From JADKAV01 sp963733395 (GTDB taxonomy: Bacteria > Actinomycetota > Actinomycetes > S36-B12 > UBA10799): a stretch of DNA of 64,000 bases. Positions 19,202-29,955 of this stretch are shown one piece after another; the first letter of the stretch is position 1, and the number at the start of each line of letters is the position of its first letter. The stretch covers positions 1 through 64,000 of the forward strand of contig CAVTCZ010000008.1 of the NCBI GenBank assembly GCA_963733395.1, written 5' to 3'. Below the pieces are notes generated by a model. The model saw only the letters and a program-made list of their open reading frames with translations, ran no database searches and was not told the origin of the DNA. Position numbers and translations under genes: made by a program.

Positions 19202-20024
19202 GTGGCCTTCCTCATCACGCGCGAAAGCCCCGACTACGGGCCTTCCCGACACCCCCACTTCCGCACGCTCACCCGCGGGGTCCGGGTGGAGGCGGACGTC
19301 GAGGACTGGTGGGACGAGGTGGCGGGTTTCGCGCTCGTCCTGCCGAAGAACGCGGCGTTCTCGCACACCACCGCGGCCCGGATCGGTGGACTACCACTAC
19401 CTCTCATGCGAGCCCGGCCGTTGCACGTGACGGTGCCGGGCAGTCGGGGTACACGCAAGGGCATCGTTTGGCACAAAGGCGACTTGGAGGGCAGGGTCGA
19501 GGTCTACAGAGGGTTGCGGATCACACGACCACTGCCCACCTGGCACGCTCTGGGGACGCTGCTTGCTCTCAAGGAACTTGTGGTCGTCGCCGACCACCTC
19601 CTGCGCCGACGCATGGTGACGCCAGAGGAACTGCACCGCGTCCCTCGCATGCGCAACTGCCGACGACTCCGGCAAGCCGCCGGACTGGCCGACGGGCGCA
19701 GCAAGTCCCCGCAGGAGACCCTGAATCCGACTGGAGATGCGCCAACGCGGTTTCCCCACCCCCGAACTCAATCTCGCCATCATCGAGGATGGCGGGTGGA
19801 TCGGCGAGGGCGATTTCGTGTGGCCCGAGTACCGCACCATCGCCGACTACGACGGCGAGGTTCATCGCGACGAGAAGCAGCACACCCAGGACAACGAGAC
19901 ACGGGACCTGTATGCCGCGTACGGCTGGCGGCACGTGCCCTTGACCAAACGCATGGTGCGGAACATGGACGCAGCGATGGAGCGCATCGCCAGAGCACTG
20001 CGCGACAACGGGTGGGTCGGTTGA
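19202..20024 (+). CDS. AbiEi/DUF559-type protein with endonuclease-like C-terminus (one apparent frameshift)
   Basis: GTG 19202 (VAFLITRESPDYG) is the first reasonable start; the ribosome site is poor. The N-terminal 170 residues, with VLPKNAAFSHTTAARIGGLP, TVPGSRGTRKGIVWHKGDL and LPTWHALGTLLALKELVVVAD, match the actinobacterial AbiEi-like/DUF559 architecture. After a shift near 19718 the C-terminal part (RQRGFPTPELNL, EGDFVWPEYRTIADYDGEVH, LYAAYGWRHVPLT) resembles the PD-(D/E)XK-like domain of DUF559, with D and the Y-D-G block present but no clear Lys. About 274 residues. No partner toxin gene is next to it. Copies 1 and 2 of repeat family B flank it. Confidence 0.65.
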
Positions 20025-20029
20025 TCCTG

Positions 20030-20090
20030 CCGAGTGCCGCGAAAGCGCAGCAACACGCCGGCGTGTCGCTGCACCTTTGCAGCACTGGGC
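20030..20090. repeat. Palindromic repeat, family B, copy 2
   Basis: Same unit as at 19052, here with the perfect centre ACACGCCGGCGTGT and arms CGAGTGCCGCGAAAGCGCAG and CTGCACCTTTGCAGCACTGG. Located directly after the stop of the AbiEi-like gene, 55 bases before the DUF853 gene; it could also act as the terminator of the former. Confidence 0.85.
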
Positions 20091-20131
20091 GGAGGGAAGT
20101 GCTCCGACTGGCCCATCCCCGCCCCACAACC

Positions 20132-20137
20132 GTAGAT
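20132..20137 (+). promoter_or_regulatory. -10 box of the DUF853 gene (leaderless start)
   Basis: TAGATT ends about seven bases before GTG 20145, so the transcript would begin at or next to the start codon. No -35 box is obvious. The same arrangement (TAGACT then six bases then GTG) occurs at 39621-39633. Confidence 0.5.
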
Positions 20138-20144
20138 TCGCACC

Positions 20145-22542
20145 GTGGCTGATCTCCTGCTTGGACGCACCAATGACAACGCCGACGTCACCGTCGCGAC
20201 TGACGACCTGGTCACGCACGGGTTCATCGTCGGCATGACCGGGTCCGGCAAGACCGGCCTCGGGGTGGGACTCATCGAGGAGTGCCTCGACGCCGGCGTC
20301 CCGACACTGCTCATCGACCCGAAGGGCGACCTGACCAACCTCGCCCTGGTCTTCCCCACCCTGGCCGGCCCGGAGTTCGAGCCCTGGATCGATCCGGCGC
20401 AGGCGAAAGGCACGAGCATCGCCGAGTTCGCCGCCCAACAGGCGCAGACATGGAAGGCCGGCCTGGCACCCTGGGGAATCGCCGAGCCGCAGATGGCGCA
20501 GTTCAAGGCGAAGTTCGACGTCGCCATCTTCACCCCCGGGTCCAACGCCGGCATCCCGCTGAACGTCCTCGGGTCCCTGCAGGCGCCGCAGACCGACGAC
20601 CAGGAGGTCGTGACCGACGAGATCGACGGCTACGTCACCAGCCTGCTCTCGGTGGTCGGCATCGCCGCCGACCCGCTCTCGAGTCGCGAACACATCTTGC
20701 TGAGCAACATCATCGCCTCCGCGTGGGCCGCCGGTGAGAACATCGACCTGCCCACCCTGCTCGCCCGGGTATTGCAGCCCCCCATGCGCAAGCTCGGCGT
20801 GTTCGAGCTCGACGAGTTCTTCCCGCCCGCCGACCGGCAGGCGTTCGCGATGAAGCTCAACGCGGTGCTCGCTGCGCCGAGTTTCGCGAACTGGATCACC
20901 GGCGAGCCCATCGACATCCAGTCGATGCTGTGGGCGCCGGATGGCCGGCCGCGGTGCGCGATCGTCACCACCGCCCATCTGTCGGATGAGGACCGGCAGA
21001 GCGCGACGTCACTGATCTTGAGCAAGCTGGTCACCTGGATGCGCCGGCAGAGCGGCACGACCGACCTGCGGGCGCTGCTCTACATGGACGAGGTCGCCGG
21101 CTACCTGCCACCCACCGCCAACCCGCCGACGAAGAAGCCGATCATGCTGCTGATGAAGCAGGCGCGGGCCTTCGGGGTCGGCGTGGTGCTGAGCACCCAG
21201 AACCCGGTGGACGTCGACTACAAGGCCATCAGCAACGCCGGCACCTGGATGATCGGCCGGCTGACCACCGAGCGCGACAAGGCGCGACTGCTGGAGGGTA
21301 TGACCAGCGCGGCCGGCGGGGTGGACATCGACGCGGTGTCGCGAGGCCATCTCCGGGTTGGGCAAGCGGGCGTTCCTCGTGCGCAAGGCCGGCAAGAACG
21401 ACACCGAGCAGTTCGGCAGCCGCTGGGTCCGCAGCTACCTGCGCGGGCCGATGACCCGCGACCAGATCCAGCGGGTCATGGCCGCCGGCGCCGCGCAGAC
21501 CGACGTGCCCACGCCGCCGATCGCCACTGCGCCGGAGGCGCCGCAGGCTTCACCGACCCTGGGGCTGGCCGCCGGCGTGGCCCAAGCAGCACCGGTGGCC
21601 GCCGTGCCCGAGCAGGTGCCCGAACCCGAACCCGCTGCCGACGAGACCCCGGTCATGCCGACCGTCGCCGACGGCATCCCCGTGTCCTACCTGGACCCCG
21701 CCGCACCCTGGGCCGGGCAGGTGGGCGCGGTGCCGGCAGCCTCGACGGGCCCGCGGCTGCAGGCGGCCGCGATCGCCCGGGTGGCGCTGCGCTACGAGTT
21801 GGCCAAGGCCGGGCTGATGCACGACGAGGAGTACGAGGCGGTCCTTTCGCCCGCGCCCGAGCAGACCATGACGCTGACGCCGCTGGCCGTCGACTACGAC
21901 GACCGGGACCTGCTGTCCACCGCCCCGGCGGCGGCCCGCTATGTGATCCCGGCCGCGAAGATCGCCACCAAGACCTACTGGACGACGCTGACCAAGGACC
22001 TCACCGACCACCTCGCCCACAACGAGTCGCTGGACGTCCTGCACAACCCCGACCTCAAGCTCTACGCCCGCGTCGGCGAGACCCCCGAGGAGTTCGCCGC
22101 GCGCTGTCAGCAGGCGGCGATGGCCGAGGCGGACAAGAAGGCAGCACCCCTGCGCAGCAAGTACGAGACCAAACTGCGAACCTTGCAGACGCGCCTTACC
22201 ACGGCATCGAGCAAGGCCCAACAGGCCCAGAGCAGCGGCATGCTGGATTCCGCGACGTCCGTGCTCGGCGGGTTCTTGAGCGGCCGGGGCTCGATGTCGT
22301 CGATCACCGCCGCCGCACGGAAGGCGCAGACTGCGAAGAACCGGGCAGACGCCGCCACTGCGAAGGTCGACGAGGTGCAGCGGCAGATCCAGGATGTCGA
22401 GGCCGAACTGACCGGGGAACTGCAGGCGATCCAGGCGGAATGGCAGGCGAAGGCGGGCACCATCTCGCCGGTCGCGATCGCGTTGAAGCGCACCCAGATC
22501 CGCGTCACCGACCTGCGGTTAGTCTGGATCCCGGTGAGTTGA
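20145..22542 (+). CDS. DUF853/HerA-like P-loop ATPase (one apparent frameshift)
   Basis: GTG 20145 (VADLLLGRTNDNADV). Walker A is GMTGSGKT at residues 30-37, Walker B LLYMDEVAG near 315, followed by the sensor-like VVLSTQNPVDVDY. These identify the HerA/FtsK-type helicase family of DUF853. A shift near 21345 joins it to a C-terminal half with a Pro/Ala-rich linker, KTYWTTLTKDLTDHLAHNE and a long Gln/Ala/Lys-rich coiled-coil (about 22080-22440). About 800 residues, longer than the 500-residue core family but as in other actinobacterial members. The stop overlaps the start of the deformylase gene by one base (TGATG). Function is unproven; HerA relatives work in DNA end processing or secretion. 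Confidence 0.8.
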
Positions 22543-23090
22543 TGACAGAGCGTGAGACCGGGTACCTCGGCGTCGAGGGCACGATCCATCCCATCGTGCA
22601 GGTGGGCGATCCCGTGCTGTCCACGCGCTGCGCGGAGGTGACCGAGTTCGATGAGACGCTGGTGCAACTGCTCGCCGACATGTTCGCCAGCATGTACGCC
22701 GCCGACGGAGTGGGCCTGGCCGCCAACCAGATCGGCGTCGGCCTGCGGGTGTTCGTCTACGACTGTCCCGACGACAACCAGGTCTTCCACCGCGGCGTGA
22801 TGGTCAACCCGACGCTGGTGCTGCCGGTCGAACGCCACCTCGACGAAGACGACGAGGGGTGCCTGTCGGTGCGCCACCAGTTCCACCCGTTGGCACGCCC
22901 GGACTTCGCCACGGTCACCGGCGTGGACCACACGGGCGCGCCGGTCGAGATCAGCGGTGACGGCCTGCTCGCCCGCTGCCTGCAGCACGAGTACGACCAC
23001 CTCGAGGGCATGCTCTACATCGACCGATTGTCAGCCCGGGCACGCAAGAAGGTGCTCAAGGCCTGGGCCGAGGAGCACCAGGCGCTGTGA
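22542..23090 (+). CDS. def: Peptide deformylase
   Basis: ATG 22542 overlaps the stop of the ATPase gene. The 182-residue protein has all three deformylase motifs: GVGLAANQ (56-63), EGCLS with metal ligand Cys107, and HEYDH with ligands His149 and His153 and catalytic Glu150. The enzyme removes the formyl group from the initiator methionine of new proteins. The N-terminal 15 residues are extended relative to many homologues, and the C-terminus ends KVLKAWAEEHQAL without the long tail of organellar enzymes. Translation depends on the upstream gene as no separate ribosome site is clear. Whether another def gene exists in the genome cannot be seen here. Confidence 0.95.
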   Translation: MTERETGYLGVEGTIHPIVQVGDPVLSTRCAEVTEFDETLVQLLADMFASMYAADGVGLAANQIGVGLRVFVYDCPDDNQVFHRGVMVNPTLVLPVERHLDEDDEGCLSVRHQFHPLARPDFATVTGVDHTGAPVEISGDGLLARCLQHEYDHLEGMLYIDRLSARARKKVLKAWAEEHQAL

Positions 23091-23158
23091 GGCTCCGAGC
23101 ACGGTCAGCGGCGTAGACTGAGAACAGGTTCGTCCGAAGGCCACTGGGGGTGGTTGAG

Positions 23159-24979
23159 ATGCCGAACTCCCGCCGGAGGCTCTTGGCCTGTGGCACCGCC
23201 GGGCTCTTGGGCCTGGCAGCGATCAGTGGCGCACCCGCGCTGGGGATGCCGGCATCGATCGACCTCGCCGGGCCCGGCAGCATCCGATTCGACGGCCTTG
23301 TGGCGAACGAAGGGGCGGGCAACGCCGTCTCCGGGGCCGGGGACATCAACAACGACGGCTACGACGACATCGTCATCGGCGCCGCTGCGGCCAGCCCGAG
23401 CGGCGCGGCCTTCGTCGTATTGGGCAGCCCCGTGCCCTCGAGTCGCGTCCTGGCCGAGTTGGGCACCGGCGGGTTCCGCATCGACGGCGCGAACGCCGGC
23501 GACGCCGTCGGCTCCTCGGTCGCCGATGCCGGGGACGTCAACTCCGACGGCTACGACGACATCATCATCGGCGCTCCGTCGGCTGATACCGGTGGCAGCG
23601 ACGAGGGCTCCGCGTACATCGTCTTCGGGAGTCAGGCGCCAGGACCAGTAGATCTGGGAACCCCCGGTCCGGGCTGGGTCCGCATCGACGGTGCGCACAG
23701 CAGCGACCGCATCGGTGCGAGTGTGGCCGGAGCCGGGGACATCAACTCCGACGGCTACGCCGACGTCCTCGTGGGGTCGGAGTCCCTGAGTCCGAACGGG
23801 ACCTACTCGGGAGGCGCGTACCTCGTCTACGGCAGCGCGGACCCCGACTCGGTGGATCTCGGGTCCGCCGGCGCCTGGGGCTTCGCCATCGAAGGTGGTG
23901 CGGCCGTCGACTTCGCCGGCGCCGTGGCGGGGGCGGGTGACGTGAACAACGACGGCTTCGACGACGTGATCGTCGGTGCCCGCGGCGCGGACAACAACGG
24001 CGACGGCGCCGGCGCGAGTTACGTGATCTACGGCCCCGGGCACACGGTCGACCTGGGCTCCCTGGCCGCGGCCGATGGATTCCGGATCGACGGGGCAGCT
24101 CCCAAGGACAACAGCGGATACTCGGTGGCCGGCGCCGGGGACGTCAACGCCGACGGATTCGACGACGTGATCGTCAGCTCGCACAACGCGAGCCCGCACG
24201 CTATGAGTCAGGCGGGCTCCGCGCACCTGGTGTACGGGGCCGCTGCACACTCCGTGGTCAAGCTTTCAGACCCCGGACCGGCAGCGGTGCGCATCGACGG
24301 CGCCGCCCCCGGCGACATGGCCGGATGGTCGGTGGCGGGGATCGGCGACATGAACCGGGACCAGCGGCCCGACGTGGCTGATCGGCGCCCGGTTCGCCGA
24401 CCCGAGCGGCCGCCAGCGGGCCGGTGCCGCGTACGTGGTGTACGGCGGTCTGGCGGCATCACAACTCGACCTCGCATCCCTGAGTGCCGCCGGGGTCCGC
24501 ATCGACGGCGCCGCAGCCAAGGATGAGACCGGCACCTCCGTGGCCGGTGCCGGGGACGTCAACGGCGACGGCAGCAGCGACATCCTGATCGGCGCCCCCT
24601 TCTTCGACCCCGGCGATCGTTCGACGCCGGCTCGGCGTACCTCATCCTCGGCGACCCGAAGCCGGCGGATCCGGGCCCGCCTCCGGTGGTCCCGGCGGCC
24701 ACCCTCAAGGTCACGGCCCGCTCGGCGAAGAAGGCCGTCCCCCGGACCGGCAGGACCGTCCTGGTGCGCAAGGTCCGAGTCGGCCCGGGCCAGAAAGCCC
24801 GCATCACCGCGGGGGTCAAGCCCGCGAAGACCCGCAAGCGCGTAACCGTGACCAAGACCGCGACCACCTTGCGGGTACGGACCCGGAAAGCCCCGAAGGG
24901 GAAGATCGCCGTACTCATCCGGGCCACCGGACCGGGCGTGACACCGGCGATCTGGACCCGGACCTGGCGGATCCGCTGA
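23159..24979 (+). CDS. Exported FG-GAP (integrin alpha-like) repeat protein (two apparent frameshifts)
   Basis: ATG 23159 is preferred over GTG 23150 because GGGGGTGG lies at suitable distance; a TAGACT -10 box is at 23114-23119. The N-terminus SRRRLLACGTAGLLGLAAI looks like a twin-arginine signal. At least seven FG-GAP repeats follow, each with a calcium-binding loop such as DINNDGYDDIVIG, DVNSDGYDDIIIG or DVNADGFDDVIVS and a strand like RIDGAAPGD. Shifts near 24375 and 24615 break repeats six and seven. The last 100 residues are a Lys/Arg-rich module (TGRTVLVRKVRV, KAPKGKIAVLIRA, final RIR) similar to the remnant at 11572-12093. Expected to be a beta-propeller at the cell surface; partner unknown. 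Confidence 0.8.
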
Positions 24980-25029
24980 CAGTCGCGCGACCTCGATCAC
25001 CGGGAGCGACGAGCACCAGGCTCCGGAAC

Positions 25030-26158
25030 TCACAGCACCCTGCGCACCCCGGGCAGCCGGGTCAGGTGCCAGGCCAGCCCGAAGCACGCCGTCCAGGCCA
25101 ACGGCGCGACGATCAGGAACTTCACCTCAGGGGCCAGCGGTGCGGGGGCGAGCAGCAGCGCGATGGCCACGACCACCGGCACCTGCACCACGTAGGCCCC
25201 GAAGGCCGAGCGTCCGAGCGCCGCACGCAGCGGGCTCGACCGGTCATGACGGCGCTGGAAGTGCCCGAGCAGCCAGATCGACAGCCCGACCGCGATGGTC
25301 GCCTCGCACGCCGCGGTCAGCAGTGCCTGCCAGTGCCATCCACCGGCGAACGGCTCGAAGGAATCCGGGCTGGCGGCGAAGGCGCCCACCATCACCAGCA
25401 CCCCGACCAGGGCAACGAACCCAGCAGCCGCGCCGCGTGCGCGCCGGGACCGGGTCGGCCCAGCCGTTCTCGGCGCACGCCACGCCCAGCACGAACAATC
25501 CCAGGCATTGCGGCCACTGCCACAGGTGCAACGAGAAGATCTGGTCGGAGTTGATCGGGAACACCAGGCGCACGAGCACCGTGCTCGCCCCGATCGCGGC
25601 GGCGAGCCCGACCAGTAGCCGCGGGCGCAGCGGGCCGCCGGAGGGGTGAGCCGGATGCCGGGCGCGCCACCAGGCGTAGCCGGCCGAGTAGATCATCAGC
25701 ACCAGCACGAACCACAGCGGCCCCGGCGTCCACTCCCGCAGTTGACCCGACGCCACCGCCGACCACGATTCGTCGCCGGCGAGCCAGACCACCAGTGGGT
25801 ACAGGACGAGGTAGGCCAGGAACGGCACTCCGAGACGGACCACGCGGTCCCGCACGAAGCCGCGGGTCCCCTTCTTCGCCAGCGAGCGCGGCGTCAGCAA
25901 TCCCGCGATGAGGAAGAACAGGCCCATCGCGAACAACGACCCGAGCGACACCACCAGCGCCGCGACGATCAGGAACGCATCGTTGTCCGACGGCTCCCGG
26001 TATGCCCACGATCCGATGTCGCCGTACGTGATGAACACATGCCCGAGGATGACCGCCGAGACCAGGGCCACCTTGAGGTTGTCCAGGTACGGCCGACGCG
26101 CGGACCGGGCGACCCCGGTTGCGCCGGTCTGCGGTCCTTGCCGACGGCCTTCGGACAC
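25030..26158 (-). CDS. Membrane acyltransferase, acyltransferase-3 family (one apparent frameshift)
   Basis: GTG 26158 (VSEGRRQGPQTG). A short polar leader is followed by about ten hydrophobic segments; ARRPYLDNLKVALVSAVILGH with the conserved first-helix Arg/His region, then FFLIAGLL and RDRVVRLGVPFLAY, are typical of the acyltransferase-3 family (PF01757), integral-membrane enzymes that O-acylate sugars, peptidoglycan or lipids. A shift near 25440 is followed by GFVALVGVLVMVGAF to LTRLPGVRRVL and the stop at 25030. About 376 residues. Divergent from the oxidoreductase at 26255. The acceptor molecule is unknown. Confidence 0.8.
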
Positions 26159-26254
26159 ACGTCAATCATCGCCCACAATCGGCCGGGTTCGTTGATGTTC
26201 GTGCAGTTGGGGAACCAGCCACGGACCGGCCGCGGTCTGTGATTGGCTCGTGGT

Positions 26255-27924
26255 GTGGATGCCGATGTCATCGTCATCGGCGCCGGGCCCGGGGGGCTGG
26301 CCTGTGCGGCGTACCTGAGCGCCCTCGGACGCCGCGTCATCGTGGTCGACCGGCACACGGTGCCCGGCGGGAACATGAGTTGCTTCACCCACCGCGACCC
26401 CGCCAGTGGGCAGGAGTACGAGTTCGACGTCGGGCTGCACTACCTCGGGGGCTGCGAACCGCGCGGGACCATCCGCTCAGTGCTCGACCCGCTGGGCGTG
26501 CGACCGAAATACCTGCCGATGGACGCGAGCGGCTACGACACCCTGCTGTTCGATGACGGGCCGGTCAGCGAGTTCCGCGTCCCCGCCGGGTTGACGCAGT
26601 ACCGCGAGGCCCTGCTGGCGGCGTTCCCCGACGAGCGGTCGGCCGTCGACGAGTACATCGGCCTGCTGCGCGACGTGCGCCGCGTCATGGCGGCCGGCGC
26701 CCGCAGGCCCGGTCTGACGCAGGTGCCGGGGCTGGTGATGCCCGGCTACCGCACGCTGCGATTGATGAACGCCACGCTCGGCCAGGTCTTCGACCGGGTC
26801 GGCGCCTCACCTCGGTTGCGGACCGTGCTCGCCGGGATCAACGGCACGTACGGGGTGCCGCCGGCCAGGGCGTCGTTCTTCGTGCATGCCGGGGTCTTCC
26901 TGCACTACGCGGGTGGCGCCTGGTACCCCCAAGGCGGCGGCCAGCCGATCGCCGACGCGCTGGCACGGGTCATCCGCGATCACGGCGGCGAGGTGCACCT
27001 GCGCACACAGGTGGAGTCGATCCTCGTGTCGGAGGGGGCGGTCCGCGGGGTGCGCGTGCGGCGACCCGCTGCCGAGCGCCGCATGGGCCTGCCGGATGAG
27101 ATCACCGCGCCGGTGGTGGTCTCCGACGCGGACCTCAAGCGCACGTTCCTGGAGTTGTTGCCGGCAGACGCGCTGTCCGCGAAGCTGCGCACGCGGACAT
27201 CGCGGATGAGCATGGCCGCGCCGCTGTACGTCGACTACCTGATCCTCGACCGGGACCTCGCGGCCGAAGGCGCCCCCAACACCAACTGGTGGGTGTACCC
27301 GCACGACGACCTCGACGCGGCCTACTCCGCGGCGGCAGCCGGGCGGATGACCGGCAGCGCGTTCGCCTACCTGACCTCGGCCAGCCTCAAGGACCCGACC
27401 AACTCGCGGCTGGCCCGCCCCGGTCAGACCAACATCCAGATCATGACCGCCGCGCCCGCCGACCACCGGTTCTGGGGTCTGCACGGCCGCGGCCCCACGG
27501 CCGGGGAGTCCTACCGGCGCAACCCGGAGTACGTGCAACGCAAGCAGCAGTTGCACGAGGCGTTGCTGCGCACGGCCGAGCGGGCGATCCCCGGGATCTC
27601 CGACGCGGTCGTGTACCACGAGTCGGCCACCCCGATCACCCACGAACGGTTCGTGCGCTCGACCGGCGGAACGTCATACGGGCTGGCGGCCACGCCCTCG
27701 CAGATGCTGCTCAAGCGCCCCGGCCCGAAGACGCCGGTCAAGGGCCTGTGGCTGGTGGGCGCGAGCACCCGGTACCTGCACGGGATCGCCGGCACCCTCG
27801 GCGGGGGCATGATGACCGCGGCGACGCGTGGCCGGCGAGCCGCTGTCGGTGCTGCGGCATCTGGGACTGCCGGACGTGTGGCGCCCGGAGCCGGACTTCC
27901 ACCTGCCGCAGCGAGCGGGGTAGG
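26255..27924 (+). CDS. FAD-dependent phytoene desaturase-like oxidoreductase (one apparent frameshift)
   Basis: GTG 26255 (VDADVIVIGAGPGGLACAA) puts the FAD dinucleotide motif GxGPGG within the first 15 residues; TTG 26243 is an alternative. The domain order fits the CrtI/carotenoid-retinol oxidoreductase group: N-terminal Rossmann motif, DVGLHYLGG, YPQGGGQPIADALARVI near residue 230, and the C-terminal FAD-contact block WLVGASTRYLHGIAGTLGGG. A shift near 27825 joins the last 33 residues (VAGEPLSVLRHLGLPDVW) to TAG 27924. About 556 residues. No carotenoid synthesis genes are nearby, so the substrate may be another polyene or lipid. Confidence 0.75.
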
Positions 27925-27987
27925 GAGCCGGTCCCGGCAAGGCGGACTCCGGGTCCGGACGCTCCGCTGCGCCGCCCGCGCCCCGGC

Positions 27988-29373
27988 TCACTCGAGGCGG
28001 TTGTCGTGATCCCCACCGATCACGAAGGGCGTGTCCACCCCCTCGTACATCAGATGAGCGACGAGGCCCTGGTTGACGTGGGGCAGGTTGTGGCAGTGGT
28101 CCACCCAGATGCCAGGGTTGTCGGCCAGGAAGGCCACTTCGTAGGTCTGGCCGTCCTCGACGTTGAGTGAATCGACCCACCAGGGACTGCCGGTGGCAGC
28201 CACGCCGTCGCGGGACACCACGACCATGTGGTGTCCGTGCAGGTGCATCGGGTGGACCTCCCCGCTGGAGTTCGTGATCGTGAACCGACCGACCTCGCCT
28301 TCGTGGATCATGAACATCGGCACGTCGGGGTACATACGCCCGTTGACCGTCCACCACACGCCCGGGCGCCCGTCCAGCAAGCCGGGGCGGCGGCCGATGT
28401 CGTAGCGGTAGTTCCGGTCGGCCGACTGCGGGTCGAAACCAATGGGCGCGGGCTGGCCGTAGTGCAGCATGTCCACCTGATCGGTCGGCGCGGGTCCTGA
28501 GGGCGCGGGGCCGTCACCGAGGATCAGCGAGGCGCCCGCGCATTGGATCCGGACCGCACCATCGGCAGGCACGGTCACCTCCAGGTCGGCGCGTCCCCCG
28601 GCTGTGATCAGCGCAGTGCGGTCAGAGACGAGTTCCGGGCGGTTGACGTCGTGCCCATCGACCGCGAGCACCCGAAATGCCGCCCCAGGCACCCAGACCG
28701 GCATCGGGCCGTTGTCGGTGTTGATCACCCGTACCCGCAGCACTTGGCCCGGGGTTGCCGGCACCTGCGAGTCACGCGCGGTCCCGTTGATCGTCCGCAC
28801 CCCGTCGTAGGTGTGCAGCAGCGCCACCGCATCCGGAGCGGCTCGTTCGCCTTTCGGATGCACGACCAACGCCCCGAACATCCCGCGCACACTCTGCTCG
28901 TGGGCCATCTGATGGGAGTGGTACCAGTACGTGCCCACCTGGTCTGCCACGAACCGGTAGACGAACACCTCCCCCACCCCGATCGCGTCCTGGGTGACCC
29001 CGGGGACCCCGTCCATGGCGTTGGGCACATCGACCCCGTGCCAATGCAGGGTCACGCCGTCCGGGACGTTCTCGTTGCGCACCCGCACTTGCACCAACTG
29101 GCCCTGCGTGGCTTCGATGGTGGGCCCCGGGCTGATGCCGTTGATCGAGTACCCGTCGATGACACGGCCGTCGGGCAACGTCAATGGCCCCTTGCCGGCG
29201 ACCAGGTCGACGCTGACATCCGCGGGCCGCAGGGGGTCGGCCACCAGGTCGGTGACGCTGACGGTGGCGGCCGAGTGCTCGTGGTCGGGGAAACCGCCGG
29301 TGTCGACCACCCCCATGGACATCACGCTGTAGCTGGCCGGCAACCGGCTCATGTACCAGAACCCGGCTAGCAC
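27988..29373 (-). CDS. Multicopper oxidase
   Basis: The frame starts at GTG 29373 (MLAGFWYMSRLPASYSVM). It contains the four copper motifs: HWHG (110-113), WYHSH (150-154), HPMHLHGHH near 380-388, and HCHNLPHVNQGL near 427-438 supplying the type 1 Cys and type 2/3 His ligands. About 461 residues, a three-cupredoxin laccase/copper-oxidase size. The N-terminus is hydrophobic but lacks a clean signal; an ATG upstream in another frame (near 29404, MALGSVMRR) suggests that the true N-terminus may be longer and broken by a shift near 29380. The enzyme oxidises Cu(I) or organic substrates with reduction of oxygen to water. Next gene upstream is a small membrane protein. Confidence 0.85.
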   Translation of the reverse strand: MLAGFWYMSRLPASYSVMSMGVVDTGGFPDHEHSAATVSVTDLVADPLRPADVSVDLVAGKGPLTLPDGRVIDGYSINGISPGPTIEATQGQLVQVRVRNENVPDGVTLHWHGVDVPNAMDGVPGVTQDAIGVGEVFVYRFVADQVGTYWYHSHQMAHEQSVRGMFGALVVHPKGERAAPDAVALLHTYDGVRTINGTARDSQVPATPGQVLRVRVINTDNGPMPVWVPGAAFRVLAVDGHDVNRPELVSDRTALITAGGRADLEVTVPADGAVRIQCAGASLILGDGPAPSGPAPTDQVDMLHYGQPAPIGFDPQSADRNYRYDIGRRPGLLDGRPGVWWTVNGRMYPDVPMFMIHEGEVGRFTITNSSGEVHPMHLHGHHMVVVSRDGVAATGSPWWVDSLNVEDGQTYEVAFLADNPGIWVDHCHNLPHVNQGLVAHLMYEGVDTPFVIGGDHDNRLE

Positions 29374-29440
29374 CGCGACGCATCACCGAACCCAGCGCCA
29401 TCGCCGTGTAACGACGCCAGGGGCGGCGCCTCGCCCCATC

Positions 29441-29905
29441 TCAGTTCGCGGTGACTGTCTGCTGCCTCTGCGACTCGACCACGGCTACCGACCCGGCCAA
29501 CCGCCCTGCGTACAGGGCGGATCCGAACAGGAAGAGGGCATTGGCACCGTGGAGGAATCCCAGACCGGCCATCCCGAACGCGCCATAGCCCAGGAACACC
29601 TGCAGGGCGACCAGCGCCAGCACGATCCCCGCCCACTTCCTCGATCCCGGGATCTTCACACCGAACGAGACACCCATCAGCACCAGCGCCAGAACCGGTA
29701 TCAGGAAGGTGCCGTTGAGGGCATGGATCATGAACCCGACGGCCTCCGGGAAGGGGTTCTCCTCGGATTCCACCAGAGCCTTGTCCACGACGCCACCGCC
29801 ATCGACGAAGTGCATCATTCCCGCGACGGCGAAGACCATCGCGGCAGCTTGCAGGATCACCAGTGCGGCGATCAGCCACGCGATGATCTGATATGCCTTT
29901 CGCAT
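29441..29905 (-). CDS. Four-helix integral membrane protein, function unknown
   Basis: ATG 29905 (MRKAYQIIAWLIAALV) has AAAGGGG eight bases upstream; the longer start at 29935 has none. The 154-residue product has about four hydrophobic helices: 6-30, 60-80, 90-112 and 118-138. A polar loop after helix one is acidic (VESEENPFPEA). I recognise no catalytic motif. It lies upstream of the multicopper oxidase in the same direction (68 bases to its start) and may be cotranscribed with it, suggesting a role in copper handling or electron supply; that is inference. Confidence 0.7.
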   Translation of the reverse strand: MRKAYQIIAWLIAALVILQAAAMVFAVAGMMHFVDGGGVVDKALVESEENPFPEAVGFMIHALNGTFLIPVLALVLMGVSFGVKIPGSRKWAGIVLALVALQVFLGYGAFGMAGLGFLHGANALFLFGSALYAGRLAGSVAVVESQRQQTVTAN

Positions 29906-29955
29906 CTCAAGCCCCTTTCGCTGTTCAGAAAACACAAGATCCCCTCAGCGTGATC

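Noticed and set aside
19202..20024. A complete type IV toxin-antitoxin pair
   Set aside because: Only the AbiEi-like side is present; no nucleotidyltransferase (AbiEii-like) gene is found on either side.
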